Below are positions 36,875 through 45,363 of a stretch of DNA of 64,000 bases, one piece after another. This DNA is from Nevskia sp. (lineage in GTDB: Bacteria > Pseudomonadota > Gammaproteobacteria > Nevskiales > Nevskiaceae): the NCBI GenBank assembly GCA_021732745.1, contig JAKFUK010000002.1:868001-932000 (forward strand), written 5' to 3'. The first letter of the stretch is position 1; each line of letters begins with the position of its first letter. Below the pieces are notes generated by a model, which made no database searches, was not told the origin of the DNA, and saw nothing but the letters and a program-made list of their open reading frames with translations. The position numbers and the translations under genes were made by a program.

Positions 36875-37360
36875 TCAGGCGGCGAGCAGCTTTTCGATGT
36901 CCTTGGCGATCGCGGCCGGGGTGTCGATCGAACCGTAGCGCCTCAGCACTTCGCCGTTCTTCGCGACCAGGAACTTGGTGAAGTTCCACTTGATCGCCTC
37001 CGAGCCGAGGATGCCTTTCTCTTCGGATTTCAGGAACTTGTAGAGCGGATGCGCATCGTCGCCATTGACCTTGATCTTGGCGAACATCGGGAAGCTGACG
37101 TCATAGGTCAGCGAGCAGAACTGCTGGATTTCCTTTTCATCGCCCGGTTCCTGATGACCGAACTGGTCGCAGGGAAAGCCGAGGATTTCCATACCTTTGT
37201 CATGCAAATCCCGGTAGGCCGCTTCCAGCCCCTTGTACTGCGGCGTGAAGCCGCATTTGGAGGCGACGTTGACGATCAACAGAACCTTGCCTTTGAACTC
37301 GGCCAGGGAAACGGTCTTGCCGTCGATGGTGGTGGCGTTGAAATCGTAGATGGAGGGCAT
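36875..37360 (-). CDS. Glutathione peroxidase family protein
   Basis: A 161-residue thiol peroxidase. The catalytic cysteine lies in NVASKCGFTPQYKGLE (about residue 35), the conserved glutamine in GFPCDQFGHQEPG and the Trp/Asn in KWNFTKFLV. The enzyme uses cysteine, not selenocysteine. Such bacterial proteins reduce peroxides, often with thioredoxin. I start it at the ATG giving MPSIYDFNAT rather than 27 bp earlier, because the family starts there. It follows the toxin gene of the TA pair on the same strand. Confidence 0.93.
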   Translation of the reverse strand: MPSIYDFNATTIDGKTVSLAEFKGKVLLIVNVASKCGFTPQYKGLEAAYRDLHDKGMEILGFPCDQFGHQEPGDEKEIQQFCSLTYDVSFPMFAKIKVNGDDAHPLYKFLKSEEKGILGSEAIKWNFTKFLVAKNGEVLRRYGSIDTPAAIAKDIEKLLAA

Positions 37361-37383
37361 GGCGTGCTCGTTGGAACCTGGAA

Positions 37384-37677
37384 TCAATGAATGCGGTTAA
37401 CCCAATAGGCCGGGTCGCGACGATGATGACTGACCGCGAAGATCATGATGTAAGTCGGGTGTGCTTCGTACACCAGCCAGTACGGATACGGCTTGATCGT
37501 CCGACGTCTGAAGCCATCCTGATCGGCGTTTGCGCGTAGCGGGTGCTGGGCAGCCGATACGGCGGCGCTGTAGATCGCGCGGAGAAACTTTCCCCCTGAT
37601 CCGGCGCGCTGCAAGTCGTACCAACGCGCCGCCTCCAGCAGCTCGGCGTGCGCTTCCAAATGGAAGCGGATGCTCAC
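37384..37677 (-). CDS. ParE/RelE-superfamily toxin
   Basis: A 97-residue protein with the ParE-type plan: FHLEAHAELLEAARWYD N-terminal helices, RRTIKPYPYWLVYEA and IMIFAVSHHRRDPAYW at the end. These proteins poison gyrase (ParE) or cut ribosome-bound mRNA (RelE); the sequence does not decide which. Its start overlaps the antitoxin stop by 4 bp, so the pair is co-translated in the usual antitoxin-first order. Confidence 0.88.
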   Translation of the reverse strand: MSIRFHLEAHAELLEAARWYDLQRAGSGGKFLRAIYSAAVSAAQHPLRANADQDGFRRRTIKPYPYWLVYEAHPTYIMIFAVSHHRRDPAYWVNRIH

Positions 37678-37916
37678 GCCGGTCGCTCGACTCCGAATTC
37701 AGCGAACAACTCGTCAAACACTCGCTGGCCGTCCAGCATCACCGACGGATCAAGCCGCGCTTGATCCCGGCGGCGGAGCAACTCGGCACGCCATTCCGCG
37801 GTGACCGCCGGGTCAGAAGTGTCATCAAGGCTCGAAAACAGCGCCGCCGCAAGCAATTCCCGATCATCGACGGGCAAGGCAAGCGCCTGCTCCAGCAGCG
37901 TCTTCTTCAGTTCCAT
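37674..37916 (-). CDS. Addiction-module antitoxin (TIGR02574-like)
   Basis: An 80-residue protein starting MELKKTLLEQALALPVDDRE, followed by LAAALFSSLDDTSDP and AEWRAELLRRRDQ. This is the pattern of the putative addiction module component family that accompanies ParE-type toxins. The ATG at 37916 is preferred over one 27 bp upstream because it gives the standard N-terminus. It is expected to neutralise the toxin and repress its own promoter. Confidence 0.85.
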   Translation of the reverse strand: MELKKTLLEQALALPVDDRELLAAALFSSLDDTSDPAVTAEWRAELLRRRDQARLDPSVMLDGQRVFDELFAEFGVERPA

Positions 37917-37964
37917 GACCTGTCGATCCCCCAAAGAAACCACTGCCGGAGCTTAAACCGGCCC

Positions 37965-39710
37965 TCAGAAATTCGCTGCATCCAGCGCCATCAACTCGCT
38001 GGCTGGCTGGCGCACGTTGGCGCACAGGCTCATCACCTGCGGCAGCATGCGGGCGGCGAAGAACTGCGCGGTGTTGAGCTTCTGCTGCTTGAAGATCTCG
38101 TCGCTGGAATTGCTCGCGGCCTTGGCCATGCGCAGCCAGTTGTAGCCGAGGTAGGTCAGCGAGAACGCGCGCTGGAAATCCACCGCGCCGAAGCCGGCGT
38201 CGTTCGGGTTGGTCTTGAACGATTCCTGCAGCCAGGCGGTGGTCTTTTCCAGTTCGTCGAGCGCTTCGCGCAGCGGCTTGGCGATGAAGCCGAGCGGCGC
38301 GTCGCCGGTCGATTCCGAGCGCACCTTGGCGAAGAAGCGCTTCGGCAGGCGACCGTTGTCGATCATCAGCTTGCGGCGCACCAGATCCATCGCCTGAATG
38401 CCGTTGGTGCCTTCGTAAAGACACAGGATTTTGGCGTCGCGCATGATCTGCTCGACCCCGTGTTCGCGGATGAAGCCGTGGCCGCCGTAGACCTGGATCG
38501 CCAGGCTGCCGAGGTCGACGGCCGAGTCGGTGCAGAAACTCTTGACCAGCGGCGTGTTCAGCTCGACCCAGTCATTGGCTTCCTCGCGGACCGCCGGGTC
38601 CGGGTGGTGATGGGCCATGTCGACATACATGCCGGTCTCGTAGGCCAGCACGCGGGCGCCTTCGGTGGTCGCGCGCATGGTCAGCAGCATGCGGCGCACG
38701 TCCGGGTGGTCGATGATCGTCGCCCCACCATTGAAAGCCTTGCCCTGCTTGCGGTCCTTGGCGTAAGCAATCGCGTTCTGGGTGGCCAGCTCGCAAAGCC
38801 CCAAGCCCTGCATGCCGACCAGGATGCGCGCGAGATTCATCATCACGAACATGTTCTGGATGCCGGTATTAGGCAGCCCGACCAGCCAGCCCGTCGCCCC
38901 CTCGAACTGCAAGGCGCAGGTGCAGGAACCGTGAATGCCCATCTTGTGCTCGATGGATGTACAGGTGACCTTGTTGCGGGCGCCGATCGAGCCGTCGGCA
39001 TTGACCAGGAACTTCGGCACCGCGAAGGTCGTCAGCCCCTTCACACCCGCCGGGCCGCCTTCGATGCGGGCCAGCACGAAGTGAATGATGTTGTCGGCCA
39101 TCGTGTGCTCGCCGGAGGTGATGAAAATCTTGCCTCCTTCGAGCGAATAGCTGCCGTCGGCGTTCGGGATCGCCTTGGTCTTGATCGAACCCAGGTCGGT
39201 GCCGGCCTGCGGCTCGGTGATGCACATGGTGCCGGTCCACTCGCCGGTGGCGAGCTTCGGCAAATAGGTCTGCTTCACGTCATCGGAACCGGCTGCGAGG
39301 ATGCCCTCGAAGCAGCCGACGGTCAGGCCCGGATACAGCGCGAAGGCAACATCCGCCGAGCACAGCATCTCGTCAATGACCTTGCCAAGGGTGTACGGCA
39401 GGCCGGCACCGCCCCATTCCGCCGGGTTGGAAATGCCGACCCAGCCGGCTTCCTGATACTGCTTGTAGGCTTCCTTGAAGCCTTTCGGCACCGTCACATC
39501 GCCGTTGCTGAGCTTGCAGCCTTCAGCATCGCCGGGCGCGTTCAGCGGCGCGACCTGATTCTCGATCAGCTTGGCGGCTTCCTCGATCAGGCCGTTCAAG
39601 GTGTCCGGCGTGGCATCGGCCATGGCCGGCATGTCGGCGAGCGTGCCGACATTCAGCACGTCGTTGAGAACAAACTGAATTTCGCGCACGGGCGCTGTGT
39701 AGGTCGCCAT
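37965..39710 (-). CDS. Acyl-CoA dehydrogenase, long form with C-terminal domain
   Basis: A 581-residue dehydrogenase of the type with an extra N-terminal helix and a C-terminal acyl-dehydrogenase domain (about 470-580). FAD-binding region GTMCITEPQAGTDLGSIKTK; substrate/flavin segments ITSGEHTMADNIIHFVLARI and YGGHGFIREHG; CLYEGTNGIQAMDLVRRKL carries the position of the catalytic base. It acts on acyl-CoA in fatty-acid breakdown. Its start follows a GGAGTTGCTCTGTC site. The TA pair lies directly downstream on the same strand. Confidence 0.9.
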   Translation of the reverse strand: MATYTAPVREIQFVLNDVLNVGTLADMPAMADATPDTLNGLIEEAAKLIENQVAPLNAPGDAEGCKLSNGDVTVPKGFKEAYKQYQEAGWVGISNPAEWGGAGLPYTLGKVIDEMLCSADVAFALYPGLTVGCFEGILAAGSDDVKQTYLPKLATGEWTGTMCITEPQAGTDLGSIKTKAIPNADGSYSLEGGKIFITSGEHTMADNIIHFVLARIEGGPAGVKGLTTFAVPKFLVNADGSIGARNKVTCTSIEHKMGIHGSCTCALQFEGATGWLVGLPNTGIQNMFVMMNLARILVGMQGLGLCELATQNAIAYAKDRKQGKAFNGGATIIDHPDVRRMLLTMRATTEGARVLAYETGMYVDMAHHHPDPAVREEANDWVELNTPLVKSFCTDSAVDLGSLAIQVYGGHGFIREHGVEQIMRDAKILCLYEGTNGIQAMDLVRRKLMIDNGRLPKRFFAKVRSESTGDAPLGFIAKPLREALDELEKTTAWLQESFKTNPNDAGFGAVDFQRAFSLTYLGYNWLRMAKAASNSSDEIFKQQKLNTAQFFAARMLPQVMSLCANVRQPASELMALDAANF

Positions 39711-39880
39711 GACAGAGCAACTCCGGGGTCAGGATGAAGGGGTTTATCGACGCCGCCTCAGCAGCCGGAAGGCAGCCGGAAGGCAGCCGTGAGCAGCGTG
39801 GAAAAACCGATTCTGGAATAAAAGGCTAGCACGACGAGCCGCGATTTCGACTCGACCAGGGCTTTTCGACAGCGTCCGGC

Positions 39881-40408
39881 TCAGATCGGCGGCACCACTT
39901 CCGGATAGGCCACGAAACGCAATTCGATCTTCGCGGCGGCCGCCGCCGCAGAAACCTCGGCGCGTTGCGGGTCCGGGCCGACGTAGATCAGGATCATGCC
40001 GCTCAAGTCCTCGCTGCGATGGGCGGCAAGTGCCGCCAGCAGGGTGCGGCGGTTGCGTTCGGGATCCGGACCGGCGATGCCGAGGTAGTCGCGCTCGGCC
40101 GATGCTGCCTGCAATTTCTTGCCCAGTTCGGCGATGTCCTGCGCTTCCGGTGCCGCCTCGATCATCGCGAAGAAATAGAAACTGTCGAGTTCCGGCGGCA
40201 CCTGGGTGCCAGCCAGACGCATGGCGGTGTCCAGACTGAATGCGCTGTCGGCCGGCTCGCTGGTCGACACAGGAGAAGCCGCCGGCAGTTCCGATGGCGA
40301 CCGCCAGGCCAGCAGCAGCGCTGCCACGATCACGGCGCAGATCGCCACTGCGGTTTTCAGGTCGCGGGACGGCAAGGTGGCGGCTGCGGTCATCGGAATC
40401 AGGGTCAT
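39881..40408 (-). CDS. Hypothetical membrane-anchored protein
   Basis: A 175-residue protein with one hydrophobic segment near the N-terminus (DLKTAVAICAVIVAALLLAW), presumably an anchor or signal, and a soluble helical remainder containing GKKLQAASAERDYLGIAG and SGMILIYVGPDPQRAEV. The start could be either ATG at 40408 or at 40393; longer frames upstream run into the yajC promoter region and are rejected. The product is not recognised. It is divergent from yajC. Confidence 0.55.
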   Translation of the reverse strand: MTLIPMTAAATLPSRDLKTAVAICAVIVAALLLAWRSPSELPAASPVSTSEPADSAFSLDTAMRLAGTQVPPELDSFYFFAMIEAAPEAQDIAELGKKLQAASAERDYLGIAGPDPERNRRTLLAALAAHRSEDLSGMILIYVGPDPQRAEVSAAAAAAKIELRFVAYPEVVPPI

Positions 40409-40563
40409 CGGCGGTCGGGCACGAAGCCTAGCATTGCCCACAGGCAATTCCGGCACTCCGGCAAGCCGGAATTGGCTCGAAAACCACTGCCGGAACGCAG
40501 AAAAGCCCGTCAAAAGCCCTGTGGCATAATCCAGCCCCTTTTGCCGCGCCTTAGGTTTCCGAC

Positions 40564-40905
40564 GTGCTGGAATTGCTCGATCTGCTGATCCCGGTTGCCC
40601 ACGCCCAGAGCGCTGCCCCTTCGCAGCCGGGCCTGCTCGCCGCCACCTGGCCGCTGCTGGTGATGCTGCCGCTGTTCTATTTCCTGATGATCCGGCCACA
40701 GATGCGGCGCTCGAAGGAAGCCCGGGAAATGCTCGGCAAGCTGGCCAAGGGCGACGAAGTGGTGTCCAGCGGCGGGCTCGCCGGCCGAATCACCGCCATC
40801 GGCGAGAACTATCTGACCGTCGAGATTGCTGACAAGGTCGAGGTCAAGTTCCAGAAGGCCGCCGTCACCACCGTGTTGCCGAAAGGCACGCTGAAGAACC
40901 TTTAA
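40564..40905 (+). CDS. yajC: Sec translocon accessory protein YajC
   Basis: A 113-residue inner-membrane protein with the typical single helix (LLAATWPLLVMLPLFYFLMI), then RPQMRRSKEAREMLGKLAKGDEVVSSGGLAG. It starts with GTG. YajC binds SecDF and AcrB-type complexes. secD and secF follow on the same strand, the standard order. The usual upstream tgt gene is not present in this window; an unknown divergent gene is there instead. Confidence 0.95.
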   Translation: MLELLDLLIPVAHAQSAAPSQPGLLAATWPLLVMLPLFYFLMIRPQMRRSKEAREMLGKLAKGDEVVSSGGLAGRITAIGENYLTVEIADKVEVKFQKAAVTTVLPKGTLKNL

Positions 40906-41016
40906 GCCGCTCGCGGCAAGATTCCGGGGCTTGACTGCCCGGACAGCGGCCGCAATACCTTGAGAATCCCGGAGCGGCGTCGCTGACGCCGATCCCTCGC
41001 AGCCCGACGAACCGCC

Positions 41017-42885
41017 ATGCATCACTACCCCTTCTGGAAGCCCGTGACGTTGATCATCGTCACGCTGCTTGGCGCGCTCTATGCGCTGCCGAATCTTTAT
41101 GGCGAAGACCTCGCCGTGCAGATCAGCACCAGCTCCGGCGATCCCCTGCCAGCGGATTTCGGCGACACCGTGGCCAAGACCCTGGACGCCGGACAGCTGA
41201 CGGCGATCGGCTCGCGCCTTGAAGGCACGCAATGGGTGGCCCGCTTCGACAGCCCGGAAACGCAGCTGAAAGCCGTTGATGCGCTGAAGCGCGATCTCGA
41301 TGGCAAAGGCTATGTCGCCGCGCTCAACCTCGCATCAAAGACGCCGAAGTGGCTGTCCGCACTCGGCGGCAAGCCGATGGCGCTTGGCCTCGATCTGCGC
41401 GGCGGCGTGCATTTCCTGCTGCAAGTCGCGGTGGAGGACGTCAAGAAGGCGGCCGTCAAGCGGTTGATCAATGACGTGCCGAAACTCTTGCGCGACAAGG
41501 ACATCCGCTACACCGGCCGTCGCGAAGCCGGCGAGTCGATCGTCATCGAATTCGCCGATGCCGAACGGCTGGAAAAGGGTCGCGCTGCCATCGCCACGGA
41601 AAACCCCGACCTGACGCTGGCCACGCCGCCAGACGCTACCGGTCCGGCGCTGCTGGTGACCTTGTCGGAAGTCGCCGCCAAGCGTCTGATCGACGATGCC
41701 GTCGACAAAAACCTGATCACCCTGCGCAATCGCGTCAACCAGTTCGGCGTTGCCGAGCCGATCGTGCAGCGCCAAGGGGCCGATCGCATCGTCGTGCAGT
41801 TGCCGGGCGTGCAAGACCCGACGCGCGTCAAGGAATTGCTCGGCGCGACCGCCACGCTGGAATACCGCGCAGTCGACGAGAACGCCGATGCCGCCGGTGC
41901 TGCCGCCAGCGGCATCATTCCGGCCGGTGACGAGCTGTATTACGAGCGCGGCACCCGTCGGCCGTTCCTGTTGAAGCGTGAAGCGATCGCCAGCGGTGCC
42001 GAGCTGACCAGCGCCCAGCCGACCGTCGACCAGGAATCCGGCACGCCGGCCGTCAGCGTCACGCTCGATGCCAATGGTGCCAAGCGGATGCTCGATTTCA
42101 CCTCGAAGAACGTCGGCAAGCTGATGGCGGTCGTCTATCGCGAAACCGAGATCAAGACCACCTACAACGCGCGTGGCGACGCGATCCGCGAACGCCGCGA
42201 CGTGCAGGAAGTGATTTCCGCCGCCACCATTCGCGGCGTCTTCGGTTCGCGCTTCCAGACCACCGGTCTGGAAAGCCGCGAAGCCCGTGACCTTGCCGAC
42301 CTGCTCAAGGCTGGTGCCCTGGTCGCCCCGATCGAGATCATCGAGGAACGCACCATCGGCCCGAGCTTGGGCGCCGACAACATCCGTCGCGGCATGTCGG
42401 CGGCACTCCTGGGCCTGGGCCTGGTGATGGTGTTCATGGTCGTCTACTACCGCGTGTTCGGCCTGTTCGCGATTGCCGCGCTCACCGTCAACCTGCTGCT
42501 GCTGACCGCCGTGCTGTCGCTGTTCCAAGCCACGCTGACCATGCCCGGCATCGCCGGCATCGTGTTGCACATGGGTATCGCGGTCGACGCCAACGTGCTG
42601 ATCTACGAGCGCATTCGTGAAGAACTGCGCGCCGGCCTCAAACCCCATCAGGCGATCGACGCCGGTTACGACCGCGCTTTCCTGACCATCGCCGACGCCA
42701 ATGTCACCGTGTTGATCGGCACGCTGATCCTGTTCTTCCTCGGTGCTGGTGCGCTCAAAGGTTTTGCGATCACGCTGGCCATCGGTATCGTCACTTCGCA
42801 GTTCACGGCGATCGTGGGTAGTCGCACGCTTGCCCACTGGGTGTTCGGCAAACGCCAGAACCTCAAAGATCTGCCGATCTGGTAA
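41017..42885 (+). CDS. secD: Protein translocase subunit SecD
   Basis: A 622-residue six-helix membrane protein. PMALGLDLRGGVHFLLQVAV (residues about 121-140) is the D1 motif containing DLRGG. The large periplasmic P1 domain follows, and the C-terminal RND-like half has the motif VLHMGIAVDANVLIYERIRE around helix 4. SecD with SecF uses the proton gradient to help complete protein export. It lies between yajC and secF, with secF starting 15 bp later. Confidence 0.97.
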   Translation: MHHYPFWKPVTLIIVTLLGALYALPNLYGEDLAVQISTSSGDPLPADFGDTVAKTLDAGQLTAIGSRLEGTQWVARFDSPETQLKAVDALKRDLDGKGYVAALNLASKTPKWLSALGGKPMALGLDLRGGVHFLLQVAVEDVKKAAVKRLINDVPKLLRDKDIRYTGRREAGESIVIEFADAERLEKGRAAIATENPDLTLATPPDATGPALLVTLSEVAAKRLIDDAVDKNLITLRNRVNQFGVAEPIVQRQGADRIVVQLPGVQDPTRVKELLGATATLEYRAVDENADAAGAAASGIIPAGDELYYERGTRRPFLLKREAIASGAELTSAQPTVDQESGTPAVSVTLDANGAKRMLDFTSKNVGKLMAVVYRETEIKTTYNARGDAIRERRDVQEVISAATIRGVFGSRFQTTGLESREARDLADLLKAGALVAPIEIIEERTIGPSLGADNIRRGMSAALLGLGLVMVFMVVYYRVFGLFAIAALTVNLLLLTAVLSLFQATLTMPGIAGIVLHMGIAVDANVLIYERIREELRAGLKPHQAIDAGYDRAFLTIADANVTVLIGTLILFFLGAGALKGFAITLAIGIVTSQFTAIVGSRTLAHWVFGKRQNLKDLPIW

Positions 42886-42900
42886 CCCGGAGCCCAGCCC

Positions 42901-43866
42901 ATGAAAATTTTCGCGAATGTTCCGAACATCGACTTCATGCGCCAGCGCAAGGTCGGCCTCGTGGTGTCGGCGCTGCTGACCACCGCGTCGATCCTGCTGG
43001 TGCTGTTCCGTGGCTTGAATTTCGGTATCGACTTCACTGGCGGCGTGCTGGTGGAAGTGCAGTTCCCGCAGTCGGTGCAGCTCGAAAAGGTCCGCGAGGA
43101 TCTGGGCCGTGGCGGCTACGAGCACGGCATCGTCCAGTATTTCGGCGGCTCCTCCACCGTACTGATCCGCCTGCCGCCGAACCAGGAAACCTCGGCGTCC
43201 CTGAGCAGCAAGGTGCTGGCCGCAGTCGGTGCCGGTGAAGCCGGGGTGGAGATGCGCCGCGTCGAATTCGTCGGCCCGCAGGTCGGCGAGGAACTGAGCG
43301 AGAAGGGTTCGATCGCGATGCTGGTGGCATTTGGCCTGATCGCAGCGTTCATCGCCTTCCGCTTCGAATGGAAGTTCGCGATCGGTGCGATTGCCGCACT
43401 GATTCACGACGCGGTGATGGTGCTCGGTTTCCTGTCGCTGACCTGGGTCGAGTTCGACCTGACCACGCTCGCGGCGATCCTGGCGCTGATCGGCTACTCG
43501 AACAACGAAACCATCGTCATCTTTGATCGCGTTCGCGAAAACCTCATTCGCACGCGCAAGGCGACGGTATTCGAGGTGGTGAATCTCTCGGTCAACCAGA
43601 CCCTGCTGCGCTCGATCATCACCCACGTCACCACCCTGCTGGTCTGCGTGGCGCTGTTCACGCTGGGCGGCTCGACGGTGCACAGCTTCTCGGTGTCGAT
43701 GATCGTCGGCGTGATCGTCGCGACCTATTCCTCGATCTACGTCTCCACCGGCCTCGCCGTGGCGCTCGGTGTGAAGCGCGACGATCTGCTGCCGCCGGAA
43801 GAGAAGGACGAGAAGGTCAAGGCGGAGAAGCTGGCCAAGGCGGAGAACGACGGCGCGGTGGTCTGA
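42901..43866 (+). CDS. secF: Protein translocase subunit SecF
   Basis: A 321-residue membrane protein with the SecF opening (IDFMRQRKVGLVVSALLTTAS), LNFGIDFTGGVLVEVQF and the helix motif ALIGYSNNETIVIFDRVREN. It pairs with SecD. The C-terminal tail is highly charged (EEKDEKVKAEKLAKAEND). A rho-independent terminator follows 27 bp after the stop, so yajC-secDF ends here. Confidence 0.97.
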   Translation: MKIFANVPNIDFMRQRKVGLVVSALLTTASILLVLFRGLNFGIDFTGGVLVEVQFPQSVQLEKVREDLGRGGYEHGIVQYFGGSSTVLIRLPPNQETSASLSSKVLAAVGAGEAGVEMRRVEFVGPQVGEELSEKGSIAMLVAFGLIAAFIAFRFEWKFAIGAIAALIHDAVMVLGFLSLTWVEFDLTTLAAILALIGYSNNETIVIFDRVRENLIRTRKATVFEVVNLSVNQTLLRSIITHVTTLLVCVALFTLGGSTVHSFSVSMIVGVIVATYSSIYVSTGLAVALGVKRDDLLPPEEKDEKVKAEKLAKAENDGAVV

Positions 43867-43892
43867 TCCACCTGCAGCGCCGCGCAAGGCCT

Positions 43893-43922
43893 ATGGCCCT
43901 GACCCAGGTCAGGGCCATTTTT
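43893..43922 (+). terminator. Rho-independent terminator after secF
   Basis: Stem ATGGCCCTGAC / GTCAGGGCCAT with a 4-nt loop followed by TTTTT. It sits in a 306-bp stretch (43867-44172) between secF and the SEL1 gene, in which I see no gene. A TTGACA hexamer at 44115 may be part of a promoter for the SEL1 gene but has no good -10 partner. Confidence 0.87.
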
Positions 43923-44172
43923 GTATGCGGCGCTTGCGGCCGGCCGCGCCGAGGCTCGCTGCAGGCAGGCGCGCGAATTTTCCGAGCGGGATTTTCTTGT
44001 AGTGGCGCGACCGACAGCCGCCGTGCTTAGATTGATGCAGGCCAGCAAACAATCCCCGTCGGGCGCTGCGAACAGAAGCCGTTTTGCCCCTTCGGACAGC
44101 AAGCAGAATCATTGTTGACAGGCCTTGGGGTTGTCTGCGGTTTGCAGATCATTCGGGTAGCGGAGAAAGGGA

Positions 44173-45324
44173 ATGCTCGGATTTCCTTCGCGAATGCGGT
44201 GGCTGTCGGCAGCCTTGGCAGCCGCGCTGGGCGTGGCCGGCTGTGCCGGCCCGGCGGCCAAGCCGCCTGCGGTCGTCAAGACCAGCCCGCCTCCGCCTGC
44301 TGTGAAGAAGGCGCCCGCAGCCAGGATCGCGTTGAGCGAAGAAGAGCGGGCCGCCGCCGAGGCAGCACTGCAACTGGGCCTGCGCTACAGCAGCGGCAGC
44401 GGTGTGCCGAAGGACAATGCCCAGGCTTTCAGCTGGTTCAAGCGCGCCGCGAATGCCGGCCTTGCCGAAGGCCAGTCGGCCGTGGGGTCCTGCTATCTGT
44501 ACGGCCTGGGCGTGCCGAAGAACGATGCGACCGCTGCCCAGTGGTACGGCAAGGCCGCAGCACAGGGCAATGCGCTGGCCCAGGTTCGGCTCGGAGCCCT
44601 GTATTTTTCCGGTCGCGGCGTTGTGCAGGATGACCGCAAGGCGGCCAACTTTTTCGCTCGGGCGGCTGCGTCGGGCGATCTCCAGGGCAAATACAACCTG
44701 GCGCTGCTGCGTCTGGTCGGCCGTGGCGTTGCACTCGACCGGCCCAAGGCCATCGCGACGATCATGGAGACGGCGCGCGCCGGCTTGCCGGACGCGCAGG
44801 TCAAGCTGGCAGCGATGTATTTCCAGGGGGTCGGCCTGAAGAAGGACCAGGCGCAGGCGATGGTCTGGGTCCGGAAAGCGGCCGAACAGGATGACCCGAT
44901 CGGCCAGGCCTCCCTGGCCGCCGAATATGTGCGCGGCGTGCTGCTGCCCAAGAACGAAGCGCTCGCCTTCAGCTGGATGACGAAAGCGGCGGCGCATGGC
45001 GAGCCCGAGCACCTGTATGAACTCAGCCGCTTTCACTCGGCCGGTCTCGGCACCGCCAAGAACCCTGTCGAGGCGGTCAGGCTGCTGAAGCAATCGTCCG
45101 AACTCGGCTACGCCCTGGCGCAATACAGCCTGGCGCTCTGTTATTCCTCCGGCGATGGTGTTGCGCGCAACCAGGAAGAAGCAGCGAAATGGTTCCGGCT
45201 GGCGGCTGCGCAGGGCGCTGCCGACAAGCCTGCTGCAGCGACAACCAGGGCCACAGCCGGCTACGCCTCCTCGTCCCAGCCGGTGACGTCCGTGATTCCG
45301 GGACGTTCCATCATCAACCCGTAA
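44173..45324 (+). CDS. SEL1-repeat lipoprotein
   Basis: A 383-residue protein with a lipoprotein signal (lipobox VAGC near residue 24), a short proline-rich linker and about eight SEL1/TPR-like repeats of 36 residues (for example GSGVPKDNAQAFSWFKRAA, GLGVPKNDATAAQWYGKAA, GRGVVQDDRKAANFFARAA) covering about 60-355. SEL1 arrays act as protein-binding scaffolds, here at the periplasmic face of a membrane. It is the first of three plus-strand genes lying between secF and suhB. The AGAAAGGGA site before the ATG supports the start. Confidence 0.87.
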   Translation: MLGFPSRMRWLSAALAAALGVAGCAGPAAKPPAVVKTSPPPPAVKKAPAARIALSEEERAAAEAALQLGLRYSSGSGVPKDNAQAFSWFKRAANAGLAEGQSAVGSCYLYGLGVPKNDATAAQWYGKAAAQGNALAQVRLGALYFSGRGVVQDDRKAANFFARAAASGDLQGKYNLALLRLVGRGVALDRPKAIATIMETARAGLPDAQVKLAAMYFQGVGLKKDQAQAMVWVRKAAEQDDPIGQASLAAEYVRGVLLPKNEALAFSWMTKAAAHGEPEHLYELSRFHSAGLGTAKNPVEAVRLLKQSSELGYALAQYSLALCYSSGDGVARNQEEAAKWFRLAAAQGAADKPAAATTRATAGYASSSQPVTSVIPGRSIINP

Positions 45325-45363
45325 AGCGCGCCGACACTGCTGCCACTGAGGTTCCGAGCCACC

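Noticed and set aside
36875-37360. Selenocysteine glutathione peroxidase
   Set aside because: The catalytic position is an ordinary cysteine codon and there is no in-frame TGA.
41335-43887. 850-codon minus-strand open frame opposite secD/secF
   Set aside because: Antisense to conserved secDF, His/Asp-rich composition without family features.
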